Positions 33,447-46,143 of a stretch of DNA of 64,000 nucleotides are shown here, piece after piece; the stretch's first letter is position 1, and each line of letters begins with the position of its first letter. The DNA lies in contig JAAROD010000011.1 in the NCBI GenBank assembly GCA_012274445.1, forward strand, positions 1,116,001-1,180,000, given 5' to 3'. A program made the position numbers and the translations under genes. Source of the DNA: Sclerotiophoma versabilis (Eukaryota; Ascomycota; Dothideomycetes; Pleosporales; Didymellaceae). The notes beneath the pieces are model-generated. The model was not told where the DNA came from, did no database searches, and saw nothing but the letters and a program-made list of their open reading frames with translations.

Positions 33447-34640
33447 ATGGATACCATTCGTATACTTGCAGGATGAACATGGAGTGTGTATGTAGAAACT
33501 TGGGGCTACATAGGTATGACAGGGGGCGGATGAGTAGAAGTATCCAAGATGTAGAATTGTGGTTCGACGCAAAGCTATTCTTCCTTTCGACTGTCTTGCA
33601 TTCCGCCTGCATGTTCTGTCCTTGACATCTTGTCACTCACTTTCCTGCCTGATGTCATCTGCCCCTCATCTCCTCGTCGGCCTCACTTCGCAGCTTTCAT
33701 CCTCGCAACCTCTTCAAACCAGGAAATATGGCAATACCTTTGTGAGGTACCGATTTCGCTTTACTCATGCATTACACTTACACATGGCAATCGCCGCTCC
33801 CCCCGTCCAACCAGTATCGACGCATCTTAAGTGGTGCTGCAACGCGTGGATATTGGTAGGCTACCTGACTCGCAAGACACTCTTCAGACCAGAAATCGCA
33901 GAGCCAGCTCTGTGACTCGAGGTCGGCCCGATGTCATGCCCTGCTGGGTTAGGTTGACAGCGGATAGTGTCCGGTGCCAGGTACGCCCGGTGAAGTGGAC
34001 GAGAAGCGCCGACACAACACGTTCAGTGGACAAAAACGGTGAGAGCGTGTGGAGAGACGCGTAAGTCAGCGTCATTGCAGGATGCATGGAAGATGGAGCC
34101 TCGTAAACGGTACGTCTACGTTATAGGGAAAGTATTGGATGCTTGGATGCTTGTTTTGGATATAGGATTGTGGTGACTATTTGGGGCAGTGTAGAGTGAG
34201 AATGGCGTGACTGTGCTGTGATCTGACTCGACAGTATTGCTTCCATTAGACCGTTATGAAGATGCGCCGAAGCTGCGTTCGCGGTGATGCCATTTTGTCT
34301 CGAAAGCAGTGGCAAGTCATGAGACAAATATTGGAACGAAGTGTGCAGAGATGAGTTAGCATTTTCCGCGTCGATGGAAATCGACCCGTGGAGAGCGCAC
34401 GTGGCAAGTGCGACTACTATCGGAAGATACAATGCCTGGAGCTGCTTGCATATACGATGATCAACCCTCAAATTGGTACTTTCTCGCGTCTCTTGCTTGA
34501 ACATCGTCAAGCTCAGCATGACACACTGTTGCTCGTTCTGAACAAGAACACAAGAATCTCATTACGAACGAGCAGACAGTACGGTTACGAATACTACAGG
34601 ACGTCAGTGAGTGAAGTATAACCACGCCTATATGCGATCA
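33447..34640. other. Gene-free stretch
   Basis: Nothing recognisable on either strand beyond the phosphatase 3' side. Confidence 0.5.
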
Positions 34641-35240
34641 TCATATAGCATCCAGCAGTTGGTCGTAGTCTCGAGGGTTCATTCGTCTGCTGCTCGACAA
34701 TACCTCGGAAATATTCCGAACGAGAGATGTTCCACTACCACGGATAGTGATGTTGTAATCTGCAGCAAGCATCCTGTTGGCGGGAATTGACTCGAGACGC
34801 ACGACCTCCTGGATGGTGCAACTCACTCAAGGTTAGCGCATCAGGTTCACAATTGCGGAGAAGGTCGTCCACGAATGATGGCATGTGGTTGGTGTTCGTC
34901 CCGAATGTATGGTCAGCTGCTTCCTAGACGTCCAATTCGGGCCGGTTCGAGATACGGATGAAACGTGAACTCAAGTCCTTCCTTAACATTAGCTTAGAGA
35001 GAGAACCCAAGATGGCAAGGCTGCTTTGCTTATCCTTGTGCAAAACTCCATCTCTCGTAAGATCGCCATTGAGCAGAAAGGCGGTGTCCTCGCTCGGACC
35101 TTCAATGCACGGCCTTACTTGTGCAAGGAGTTATCAAAGACGGGATGATCTTGGACTGTCCACCAAATGGAAAAGACACCGGGTGTTAGGCCGCCGTCAA
35201 GTGAGACATGGAAGTCAAAGTTTCCGGCGTTTAACGTCAT
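34641..35240 (-). pseudogene. Decayed gene, family not recognised
   Basis: Minus strand, three collinear blocks. First, from an ATG at 35240: MTLNAGNFDFHVSLDGGLTP then FSIWWTVQDHPVFDNS, ending at TAA 35115-35117. Second, another frame: EGPSEDTAFLLNGDLTRDGV, LRKDLSSRFIRISNRPELDV, a TAG at 34924-34926, then in the same frame AADHTFGTNTNHMPSFVDDL. Third, again in the first frame: TIQEVVRLESIPANRMLAAD to QLLDAI and TGA/TAG-type end at 34641. The gaps between blocks are far too short for introns. Two frame changes plus one nonsense codon mark this as a broken gene of about 195 residues. No family recognised. Confidence 0.5.
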
Positions 35241-36984
35241 CAACGTGATGATCACCGTTGCTCAAACGCCCAGAGAGAAGCAATGAGAGGTGTGTGCGGC
35301 AAATTGCGACATTTGTTCCACAAGCAGAAGAGTCGGAAGACGTTCCTTCCAGTGGCATAGTCAGCTCCCTTCACGAGTTGTAAAGTCTTGGCTCGGCAAC
35401 AAGGCTTGTCGAATGGACGGGACGATGGACGGTTACAGGCGTCCCCAGGTTATAGGATGATCAAACACGAAGTTTTGTCATCGGTTGTTGGATCGCACGA
35501 AGAGATGGTGGAGACTTTCAGAACGGTGAGAAGTTTTCGAAATAGCGAGTGAGAAGCTGGTGAATGCAGGAATATTGCTGCATGCGCCGGATCAAGCAAT
35601 GACAAAGAGGCCTTCTGTAACAATAGCAACGGGAATTGATGAGTTGAATGACAAGAAGTGCCGCAGGGTCCAACTCATGCGACGATCCTGTACAGATTCC
35701 GACAAAAGAGAGCGCAGGTGGCGGTGATCTGCGCTGACGGCCGACGACAACGATACGGTAGACGTGAGGGGCGCGTGGACGCAGCGACCCATATTTTTGG
35801 CAGTCAATAGACGATGCAGAGTAAAATTTGTCTATAGCAGCGACAACAGTGCGCTGAAAAAATGGGATTCCCCAAACCGGCAGCGTGGGGTGCTGCGCTA
35901 TGTACGGAGAGGCGTCGCGTAGCAGAGAGGTCGGTGTGTTGGTGAAGACTTGGTGGTGAAGGTCGTCCCCTGCCCGCCGAGCATCGTCATCTCGAGGACT
36001 TGGAGGTGCAGGGCCGCTGACTGGCGCCGCGGTCGTGCCCGCTCGCTGAGCGCAAGCCAGTGCTGCTGGCCGGCAAGAACGGCATGATGTCAGTTCGTCG
36101 CCTGGTGCGACAGACGTGGTTGCGGCGCCGCAGTGGAGCCAAGGGCAGGGTTGGGACAGTACGGGCAATCTTGCATTGTTTGCGGCTAGCAGAGCAATCC
36201 CTTAGACGTCATCGCCGCTCAGCCTTCCCAACTGCGGTTGCAAGCACTGGCGATCAGGACGCAGTCAGCGGCTGCGCAGTTGCGGGCAGGACAGCAGTCG
36301 GTGCAGCACAGGCCGCGCAGCTGTAACCGTCGCCCGTCGCCAGATGCCCCGTTGCGCGGCACTGTGTTCGCCAGTGGTGCTGTTGACTCGACACTAGTTT
36401 GCCGCTGGTCGTCCTGCAGCCCCTCTGGGTGGGCTTCTGCGCTTGGTGCTGAGGGCGATCGACATGATCAAACCTTGGAGTTGCAGCGCCCGCGAGTGGT
36501 TCCTCGTGTATACTGGCTGGTGAGGCAGAGCGTGACGGCACGAGTGTCTGTTCAAAACGCACTGCGCTGCCTCTGCTCTCCTCGTCTTCCACCGCCCCAT
36601 GCAGCCCTCGCCCTTCCCGCACTCTCGTCGCCGCTCGCCGCTCGCCGCTCTGACCCAGCACTCTGCAGCCCCCACGAGCACGCCGGCCTCGGCAGCACGT
36701 CGTCATCGCATTCCTCAGCCAGCCTACCCACATTCCACCCAGCGCCCGAGGCTCCGACCGCAGTGCAGCAGGGGTCGTCTCCGATTTTCTGCCAGCAGAG
36801 GACCCTTGATATTACAAGTGGCATAGCGTCCCAGCGGGGCTTCCTAACCAGTCCTCATCCCTCGACATCACCCACTTTCCTGTCTTGGCGCCTGTCCACT
36901 TGATCCAACGGCGCCGTTCCTGCCGAATCTTGCACACCTCTTCAACTCTTACTACAGAGCCGCACCGCTGCACCTGTTCCTGAG
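35241..36984. other. Gene-free stretch upstream of the SCOC-like gene
   Basis: The right half is pyrimidine-rich on the plus strand (near 36580-36980), as in a promoter and leader. Long frames here (35518-36168 minus, 36238-36903 plus) are Ser/Arg/Pro-rich shadows without motifs. Confidence 0.45.
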
Positions 36985-37721
36985 ATGTCGGAGCAGCTAT
37001 CCTCTGCTCCCTACCCGACCGTCGCAGTCTTCGACGTTGACCGTCGGTCCTCGTATCCAGACGACATGAGCGCCGCCTCCAGCACCGGCTCGGTCAGCGA
37101 CCAGGACCAGCCCAAGACCGGCGACCCCGCGCTGCGCCCGCGCCTGGGAAGCAGGAAGTCCAGCGGCACCATCATAATACCGCGCGACAGCCCCCACGTC
37201 GAGCTCAAGGAGGAGGAGTACGACGACGGAGACGCCAGGACCATGAGCCCCCGACGAAGCAGCGAGGAGATTGAGAAGATGGGCCAGGACGCCAGACAGG
37301 CCCTGATAGAGTGAGTTCGCACCCAACACCACCATCACCATTCGACAATACGGCAGTGCAGGAGCAACACCACCAGCATCCTGCCACTACCATGCCCGTC
37401 CTGTACACAGCCTGTTGTGCCCACATGCCCTGTCTACCACCAATCTCGACGTGATGACTAACATCTTTCCCCAGACAAGCCAAGCAGCTCCAGGCAAGCC
37501 TCATGCAGATTGTCGACCGCGTCGAGGTCGTCAAGTCAGAGCACGAGAAGCTAGAAGGCGGCAACAAGTTCTTGCAATCGTATGTAGCCTCTCAAACCCA
37601 ACTGGCTCTTTTCTGACTTATTCACAGATACATCGGCGAGCTCATGCAGACCAGCAAGCTCACCTCTTCTGGCGCGGGTAAAGCCACCAAAGTCAAGGGC
37701 AAAGCACGAATCGTCAAATAA
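36985..37721 (+). CDS. Short coiled-coil (SCOC-type) protein
   Basis: Exons 36985-37310, 37475-37579 and 37628-37721; introns of 164 bp (branch TGACTAAC) and 48 bp. The product is 174 residues. The N-terminal 105 residues are Ser/Asp/Pro-rich and probably disordered. Residues about 106-160 form the conserved coiled coil: QAKQLQASLMQIVDRVEVVK, then HEKLEGGNKFLQSYIGELMQ, matching the SCOC/DUF2205 family. Human SCOC binds the GTPases ARL1/ARL3 at the Golgi and takes part in autophagy control; a Golgi role here is inferred. The basic C-terminus (KATKVKGKARIVK) is typical. Phases of all exons agree. Confidence 0.88.
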
Positions 37722-40694
37722 CAACCAGCGCTCCCAGTCCCTAGGCTAGTCGCCTACCACGATGGCTGGGGTCATGGAGCATACCAAGTTGGCATTCCAC
37801 CAGGACCTCACCGCATCATCGACGCGACACGCCTCACCAACCCCCACTACACGAGCATCATGATCATCTACTGCCTCACACATTAACAACACCGCACACA
37901 TCCGACTCACATCACTGATTGCGTTTACGAGCGTTGCATAACGGCATGGGATCCGTCGGCGTTCTTCACTTCCTTCAATTCAGCACAGCTGCTATTGTGT
38001 TACCACCTTTCAACACTCGTAACTTCTATTACGACAATCCCTACGGGATCTGGCTTTGCCGAGCCATTACTTCACTACCCGCTCGAACAATTATACCACG
38101 GCACTTCTAGTGCTACTGCGTTTGCTTTACATCATGGCGCCGTTGGCGTTCCGGAGTTTAGACGCTTTAGGTGCCATCGACGATGGTCCAGGATAAGAGA
38201 GATGCAAAAGAGACGTGTAGCGTCTAAGCCTATAGCAGAGCGAGCGCGACGTGCGCTTGTTGGCTATGTAAGGCTGTTGGAATGCTGAAATCGCTTCCAT
38301 TTGGCAGGAGAAAGTCACTAATCCTGAAATGTGTCAGTAGACAACTTAGAGGTCCGCATTACATAGTTCAATCGATCGCACTGTCCACACGCAATTTTAC
38401 TACCATTCACCGCCTCTCGTTTCCTCGCGCCAACGTCTATTGTTTCAGTCTCACGATACATCACGTTAGCGACGTGAATCTTTGGGTTCGGCGCCTACCG
38501 AATGATTCTCATTAAACCCGTTTTGAGCGCCTATGAAATAGTGATAGTCGTCAAAGTACCATCGATCGTAATCTCTATACCGTCAATCAGAATACCGTAT
38601 CGAGCCGTCACCGCACCGCAGCCGCAAAAGCCCATGCCAGGACCCTGCGTCGCTTCGAACCTCCGAAGCGGAATCTGAAGCGATACGTGCTCGTGTCGCA
38701 ACCAAATCGAGACAGACCCGAAGCACAGAAGCTGGCACAGCAGCTGTGGGTCAGGGACAAGTTTTGGAGGCGCCGACCCACACCTTCCCCTTGCACCTGC
38801 CAACAGAATGTTTCGGTTTCTTCTGCGCGGCGAGGTGATAGTGGGTGGATGATGTTTCCGTTCCGCTGTGCGTTCCGCTCTTATGGTCGACGTGTAAGGA
38901 TGAGGACTTGGGGCGATTGTTTCTCTTGCAGCAAGCGCGCCATGCAAGCCTCACACGTCTTCGAACTTCATTCGCTCACACTTTGTCTTGCCATCCATCA
39001 CATTGGACTGTGGACTGCGCTCAGTACCTACCACCTATCTCCACGCCTCCACGCCTCCACCCACACCAGCACAAGACTCATTGTTTGACACTTCTGCACG
39101 TGTGTATGTTGTGCTTCAGGTCAGGCCTCACCGCCATGTTGGCACCTTCCTTGCATTGATGCATGTCGTGCAAAATACTGAAGTCAGCACTGTGCCCTTG
39201 TTTCCACTCTTGCTGCAGCTTGTTTCCCGCTAGCTTCTGCTCTTGCAAGGTTGGCAAGGTCACAGGTGCCGAACGCACTTCGGATGCACCTTCTGCAGCC
39301 GGTGCCACGTGCTCGGGGCCCGGTATGCACGGCGAGTCAGGACGAAAGGTGATTCTTTTGTTCTGTGCATTTGCTGGAGGGGTGGTGCCGCGGAGCGAAC
39401 ATTGAAAGCTCTTGGAAGCTTTGAACAAGCGTGATCACTTGCTCTCAATTCCACTCATGTTTTATTGCGTTGCAGCTTGTAATTGCGACCTGCACTTCAG
39501 AGATTGTGCGACTAGCAAATGCACCATCGAAAGATGCTTGCCATCGGAATCGCGTGTGACCTACTTGGCAAGACTAGAAACACTAAAGAAAATGCCTCTC
39601 TTCCTTCGCAGCCCTGGCGGCTACTCCTTCCTAGGCAAGTTTCTCGGTACTCGGTAAGGCTAATGCAACTAGCTTTGGCGTCACTCGCGTAGAGTGCGAC
39701 GGGTGCAGGATCTGTAAAGATTCAGCTATCTACTTTTCGGCGAGGTGAACCGATGATGGGTAAAGTTTAGATACCTGAGAGCAAGGCCGGTAACGGGTTG
39801 TTGAGAAGGGAGGTCTGAACGTGTCGGCAAACAGCGGTTGAAAAGTTTCAAGCGCACAATCTTTCGCAGTGTTTGCTGGAATTACAAACGGCTTGAGAAG
39901 CCAATCGCACATATTACATTAAACCCGGCATATGTCTAGTCAAGCTGTCATCTAGGTAAGATCTTCCAAGTGTCGGTCTGGTGAAGTTGCTCGTGGCAGC
40001 AATGCTAGGATGGGCGTAATCGACGATTATGTACCGCGGACGACGGCCTCTCCAATACTGCATCAGCATATCGTAAGCATCGGCGATGCATATCGACGTG
40101 GCTCTCTGTGAGCGACAAACTGAGTTTCCGTTATCAGCTTAGTCTGTAGCCTGTAACCCCTAAGTGCGTATGGATTACCATCATTGGAAGTCAATGATCA
40201 GAAGTAGAAGTAGTCGAGGTGAATTGAACAGGGGTAAAGCGATCGAATAAACAATAGAGTAAGATATACACCATCATCCGCGCCAACAGGTACGAGAACT
40301 CCACATAATGTGCAATACAAAACAAGATCGATAGGAATGCACCTTTCCAAGCACTCCAGAGTGTTTCAATGCCGCACAACAAGAACGCCGCATCTCGCCA
40401 AAGACAACCAACGTAGGAAGAGCCTGTCCACTGGCGGCTCAACCAATGCAACTTGATCGTAAATGATCCGTCCGCAACTGCCTATCTGCAGTGCATCCAT
40501 ACTCGGGATATCCTCCGACAAATGTACAGCTTCCATCTTTACACGACAAGAGGAAGATTCGCTCTACTCTAACTCCTCTACCCTTGATTTCTTAGTCTCA
40601 GGTCCTTCTTCATCCCCTTCCCCCCTCTTCCTCTTGTCCGAAGATAGTCAGCTACTATGACTTCTCAGAAGCAACTGCCACTCATCAGCCTCGT
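37722..40694. other. Three-kilobase stretch without a recognisable gene
   Basis: No family-like sequence or clear exon chain found on either strand. An 86-codon minus frame at 40191-40451 encodes a hydrophobic peptide but starts with TTG and is not supported. Confidence 0.45.
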
Positions 40695-43600
40695 TCATTG
40701 CATGTCGGACATAGATCTTAACAGTACCCCTTGAACAGAGTCGTCTGTCTGGTCAGCCGCTAGGAGCTTCGGAGAGTCAGCAGACGCAGGTCCCCGTTCC
40801 GTGAAGCCGCGTGCTTCAAGTTGGGGGCGTTTTGACGGGGTTGCACGGGGAGTCGCGTTGGGAGAAGTACCGGGGTGACCGATCGTGGGAGTAGAGAGAT
40901 TGTCCTTCGAATGTGAAGCATCGTAGAGACCACCGCCCATTGTTGCGCATCGGAGGATAGTCTGAATGAGCTGGTTTTGGCGGAGGGGTTTGGAGAGGTA
41001 GTCCTGCTGCTATCAGTACGGAGCAAGGTAGTGGAAGCTGTAGAAACTTACGTCCATCTGCGCCGCGAGACACTTCTCACGATCGCCAACCATAGCGTGG
41101 GCAGTGAGAGCGACAACTGCAGTGGATGGGATGCCGTTCTCGCGCTCCCACTCACGAATCTTCGCTGTAGCTTCGAAACCACCCTTCAAATTCGTCAGCC
41201 AAATGTACAAACAGATACACTTGTCAACTTACCATAACAGGCATTTGCACATCCATGAGAATGCAATCATAGCGCTTCTTTTGGATGGCTTCGAATGCTT
41301 CCAGACCGTTGTTAGCCACAGTGACTCTGTGGTGGTACTTCTCCAGAATGCGGACGGCAAGCTTTTGGTTGACAGCGTTGTCCTCAGCAAGCAGGATGTT
41401 GAAGGATTTCGAGTGATCAGAGACCAAAGGTGCAGCACGTCCATCAAGAGCTGGGATGAGTGCATTGCCCAGGTCGATTGGTAGACAGGGCGTGGTCATA
41501 TAGCTTGAGATACCATTCTCCAAGGCGGACCTTAGGCTTATCGCCACTCTGGGCGTGAGCATCACAAGTGGAATATACTTGAAGCGGTCTTCGCCTCTCA
41601 ACTCTCTTGCCGTAGCGTCATTATCGACAATGACGCAGTCGTAAGCAACGTTAGTCCTCTTGTCTGATACAGGCACTTCTTCGACGGAGCTGACGACCAT
41701 AGGAATCAGGTTGAGGGTTTTAAGATGAGAAACCACTTCTTCGGAGAAGTTGGTGTGGCCTTGATCGATGAAGATAACCGTGTGACCGTTGTACGCCCTA
41801 AGATTGGGCTGGATAGCACTGATATCCGGGTTTCCAAGACGGACTCTGCAGGTGAAGTAGAACACACTACCCTTGCCGAAGTCGGATTCAACCCACATGC
41901 GGCCACCCATGAGCGTTACAAGACGCTTGGAGATGGACAAACCAAGACCAGTACCACCGAACTTCCTTGTTGTCGAACCATCGGCTTGCTGGAACGTGTC
42001 GAAGATCAGGTTGAGCTTATCACCACGAATACCTATGCCCGTATCGGAGACGGCGAATTGGAAGACATACTGATCCGGACCGCATTCCTGCTCTTGTGCC
42101 ATACTGATGGCAACCTTGACTTCTCCGCGCTCAGTAAATTTGATAGCGTTTCCGACTAAGTTCAGAATAATCTGTCGTAATCTGAAAGAGTCGCCAATGA
42201 CGTAGTCTGGCACTCTGAAGGAAACATCGTATGCCAAGTTCAGTTTACGCTCATTGGCCCGTGAAGCTAAGGACTTCAATGCATTGAAGATTGTGCCGCG
42301 AATCGAAAATGGGATCTCTTCCATAACCATGCGGTTTGCCTCGATCTTGGAAATATCGAGGATGTCGTCAATGATGGTCAAGAGCTGACCAGCCAGGTTG
42401 TGCACGATCGTCAACATCTCTCGCTGAGCATGTGTAAGATCGGTATCGAGCGTAAGCTGCGTCATACCAATGATACCGTTCATGGGTGTTCGAATCTCGT
42501 GAGACATGTTGGCCAGGAACTCAGACTTTGTCTTGTTGGCCAGCTCAGCGGCCTCCCTGGCAGCTGTGTTCCTCTGAATGGATTCTCGCAAGCTCGACAC
42601 CATCTGGTTGATCTTTCTCTTCAGCTCGTCCATCTCACCAGACGCCTCGACTGTGATTTGCGTGAACTTGCCCTCCATGGCAGCGTTTGTGATGTCGCCG
42701 AATGCGCGCACTTGCGATGTCAAGTTCTGAGCCATTGTATTGACGTCGGTTGTGATCTCCTTCCAACGTCCGTCGATGTCCCGAATATCGGCCTGCCCGC
42801 CCATCTTTCCGTCCACACCGACATCGCGAGCTACACGCTTTACAGCAAGCGACCACTCGTCGAGCCTCATGACCATGTCGTTGATGGTGTCTTTCAGCAG
42901 ACGAATCTCTCCTTCGGCATCCACGTGTACTCTCCTGCTCATGTCTCCCTTGGCAATGGCCTGGGTGACTTCTGATATACTTCGTACTTGTAGAGTCAGG
43001 TTCTGTGCCATGGTGTTGACGTTGTTGGTGAGGTCCTTCCATTTTCCTTCCACGTTGTCGACTTGTGCTTGTCCACCCAGGATACCGTCAGTTCCGACTT
43101 CACGAGCGACCTTGCTTACTTCCTGGGCGAATGTGTTCAGGCGGTCCACCATAGTGTTGATGGTGATCTTCAGAGACAGAATCTCACCTTGGACCTCGGC
43201 CTTGACCTTGCGACTGAGATCTCCTCTTGCTACAGCCGTTGTGACTTCGGCGATCTCTCGTACTTGCGTCGTCAGATTCATGGCCATGCCGTTCACATTC
43301 TCGGTCAAATCCTTCCAGGTACCTTCGACCCCATGGACTGTAGCCTGGCCACCCAGTCTGCCTTCAGAACCGACTTCTCTCGCAATCTTGGTGACTTCGT
43401 GCGCGAATTGTTGCAGTTGATCAACCATGCGATTGATTGTGTTTTTGAGTTCCAGAATCTCGCCTTTGCACTCGGCCTCGACCTTCCGAGTGAGGTTACC
43501 TTGTGCGACAGCCGTTGTTACTTGAGCAATATCTCGCACCTGGGTTGTGAGATTCTGCGCCATGGCGTTCACGTTGACAGTCAGTTCGTTCCACATGCCC

Positions 43601-44808
43601 TTAACACCGGCAATTTCTGCCTGACCACCGAGCTTGCCCTCAGTACCGACATCTCTGGCCACTTTCGTGACCTCTGTCGCGAACGATTGTAGTTGGTCCA
43701 CCATGGTGTTGATTGTCTGTTGCAGCTGGAGGATTTCTCCCCTCGCCGGACGCTCAATCTTTCTGCTCAAGTCGCCGTGGGCGACAGCGGTTGTAACTAC
43801 GGCGATTTCTCGCACCTGCTCGGTAAGGTTCTTGGCCATGTCGTTGACTGTCACGAGTGGTTAGCTGACGGCCCAACTAGCAATGGTAATTCCCAACTTA
43901 CCAGAGTCGGTCAACTCAGCCCAAATACCATCAACTCCGGGTAGGTTTGCTTGCCCACCAAGTCTTCCCTCAGTACCGACTTCTCGGGCCAAGAAAGTGA
44001 CTTGACTGGCAAACTCCTGTAGCTGGTCCACCATGGTGTTGATGGTGCGTTTGAACAAGGTGATTTCAGGGTCCATTTCCTTAGCATGGATCAAAACCTT
44101 CTTGCTCAGGTCGCCCATAGCGACAGCTGTGACAATAGCACCAATCTCGCGCAAGGCCTTCTGGAAAGCCAAGTTGGCCTGCTGATGCTTGCCAAGCTCA
44201 CGCTTCAGAGCGCCAATGTCCTCGATGCCGTGCTCGAAGACCATGTTCTGGTTGTTCAACTGCTTGTTGACCTCGGCGCTCAAGTTGTCAATGTGCTCGC
44301 GCTGGTTCTTGATCTGGTCGGCTTGCTTGTTCAGGTGGTCGCGCAGGTAGTTGAGCTGCTCCTCGGTAAGGGCAGCCGCAGGCTCCTCGCCATGATGACC
44401 ATTGGATTCCTTTGCAGCGAGCCAGTTGCTGACCCACAGCGCTCGCTGCTCCTTGGTGGAGCCGCGGCGGTCGTATGGTGCGCTGGGCTTGACGAAGGGC
44501 CCGGCCGATGTGTAGACGAGGCCGTCCTCAGCAGGCTCGCCCGCAGGTGTGATGGGTAGAGCGCCCGGGTTGATAGCGAGGTTGCTCTTGTGCTCGAGGA
44601 AGTCTATGCGCGCGCAGAGCGCAGCCATCTGCTTCTCGAGCTGGGCCTTCTCCGGGCAGTCGGGCCCGGGCAGCTGGATGGCATGGGCGGTAAAGTTTGC
44701 GCCGTTGGCGGCTATCTGGGCGTTGAAGGAGGCATCGCGGGCAGGGTCATGGGCTCTGGCGAGGTTCTGGATGTAGTCGGCAAGCCCGGAGTATGTTTCG
44801 GCAGCCAT
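40695..44808 (-). CDS. NIK1/OS1: Group III hybrid histidine kinase, osmosensor
   Basis: Exons 43902-44808, 41233-43847, 41052-41183 and 40695-41003; introns of 54, 49 and 48 bp. The product is 1320 residues and has no membrane segment. A coiled-coil-prone N-terminal region (about 230 residues) is followed by five HAMP units of about 92 residues and a sixth partial one, each with the pattern TTAVAxGDLSxK...INTMVDQL. Next come HisKA with phospho-acceptor His752 (NMSHEIRTPMNG), HATPase_c (NAIKFTERG, DTGIGI, GGTGLGLSISKRL) and a receiver domain with phospho-Asp1168 (CILMDVQMPVM). The last exon gives DYLSKPLRQNQ and a disordered tail. Nik1/Os-1 feeds the Ypd1-Ssk1-HOG pathway; in the family, mutations affect osmotic response and sensitivity to phenylpyrrole and dicarboximide fungicides. 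The second intron ends in AAG rather than CAG/TAG. Confidence 0.97.
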
Positions 44809-45411
44809 GGCTGCGGGCAGGAAGCGGGTGTCGGCGGTCTATGTGTGTTGCATTGAGGACGCGGACGGACGGGCGCGGGCAGCCTCGGGGTCGCTGGTAG
44901 GGAGAGGAGAAGGCTGCAGGAGGCGAGGGATGCTGCCAGGCTTCAGGAGACGGCAAGGAAATTATCGCGAGGCGGCGAGTCGGTGCACTGGCGGTCGACG
45001 AGGAGGTCCCCGCTGAGAATGCTGGCGGCGATGGGGGTCGCTTAGCGGGAATGCGGCGCGCGGAAGAGTGCAGCAGACGGGGCTGCAGTGGACGCCACGC
45101 GAGAGGCGACAGCAGCAGCAGCAGAAGGAGCGAGGACGCAGACAGAGCACCTGCAAACGACGAGAGTGACCAAAGATGCTTCACGATCAGCCAGACGGTG
45201 CGCGGTGGTAAAAGATCGCCGCGATGCGCTCAGCTGGCCGCACTGAGTACCAAGACCACCTGCCCTCGCTTCGGTCTGCTAGCCTCCAAATGACAGGCGT
45301 TAGGGAGCGCAGCCTTGTCTCCACCACTTGCACGGCTACCCATGGTGTGGTGCAACGCAGTCAAGCCGCCGGCGCCCGTCGAAGACTCGGCGCGACCGGA
45401 GCAGCGCCGGC

Positions 45412-45445
<34 letters not shown>

Positions 45446-46143
45446 GGCAAAGCTGAAGCCCATCTGCCACAACAACGAATTCTTTGTTTCTGTCAACCAC
45501 TGCTCCGTGTTGCCACGCCGCGGAGGTTACCGCAAGACGTCATGTAGCTGCACGCGCAAATACCGTGCACCGCAGATGAGATGCGTGTCACTTGAGAGCG
45601 CTCAAGCGTACCAGCATCTACGCTCCTCCGCCAGCGCAGCGAGGAGCATCTGCACTTGCCATTGTTTGGGCCCTCCACGCCGCGAAACCGTTTCTGCAAA
45701 CGAGGAACATGCCGTAACAGCGAATGCATCGCTCCATCGCCTCGGTCCCAGGTCGAATAGGGGCACTTGGTCGCCACAGAGCCAGTTTTCGTGCACGCTG
45801 ATACGAAGTCAAACATCAGGGTCTCCCATCCTATGCCCTATTTGCTCAAAGCGGTGAAGATTGCCGCGGTAGCCAGGCCTAACACTCCCTAGCGTACATG
45901 CTCTCCTAACCGCAGTGCACGTTGCGGATGGCATCGAATTTCCACTCTCTGATCTGCGCAGCTCTCAACCCGCTGCCGCTAGCTCTCACCATCACAGAAG
46001 CAGAACCTCATTTTACTCCACAGCCGCTGACGATGTGTGTCTTCCCTCCTGTTTGATCATCCCTTGCACAGCGTGTCGTGTCATCGTATTGCCGTAGCGT
46101 ATCGGACCGCAGGCCTTGTCTTCGCCTGTACCTTCCACCACGC
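44809..46143. other. Upstream region of the Nik1 gene
   Basis: GC-rich near the ATG, with a short CAG run at about 45107-45121 and a larger AGC array listed separately. A 180-codon plus frame (45315-45857) runs through the AGC array as poly-Ser but has no motif and a GTG/TTG-type start, so it is not called. Confidence 0.45.
45414..45443. repeat. (AGC)10 trinucleotide microsatellite
   Basis: Ten uninterrupted AGC units. It lies about 610 bp upstream of the Nik1 ATG, outside any supported coding region. Length polymorphism between isolates is likely for a pure run of this size. Confidence 0.9.

Noticed and set aside
35518..36168. 216-codon minus-strand frame and the 221-codon plus frame at 36238-36903
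   Set aside because: No family resemblance; the region behaves like the promoter and leader of the SCOC-type gene.
42740..43420. 226-codon plus-strand frame, and a 209-codon one at 43063-43692
   Set aside because: Antisense to the HAMP repeats of Nik1; their repeat structure is inherited from the real gene.
45315..45857. 180-codon plus frame containing a poly-Ser run
   Set aside because: The run comes from the AGC microsatellite; no ATG-led model and no conserved sequence.
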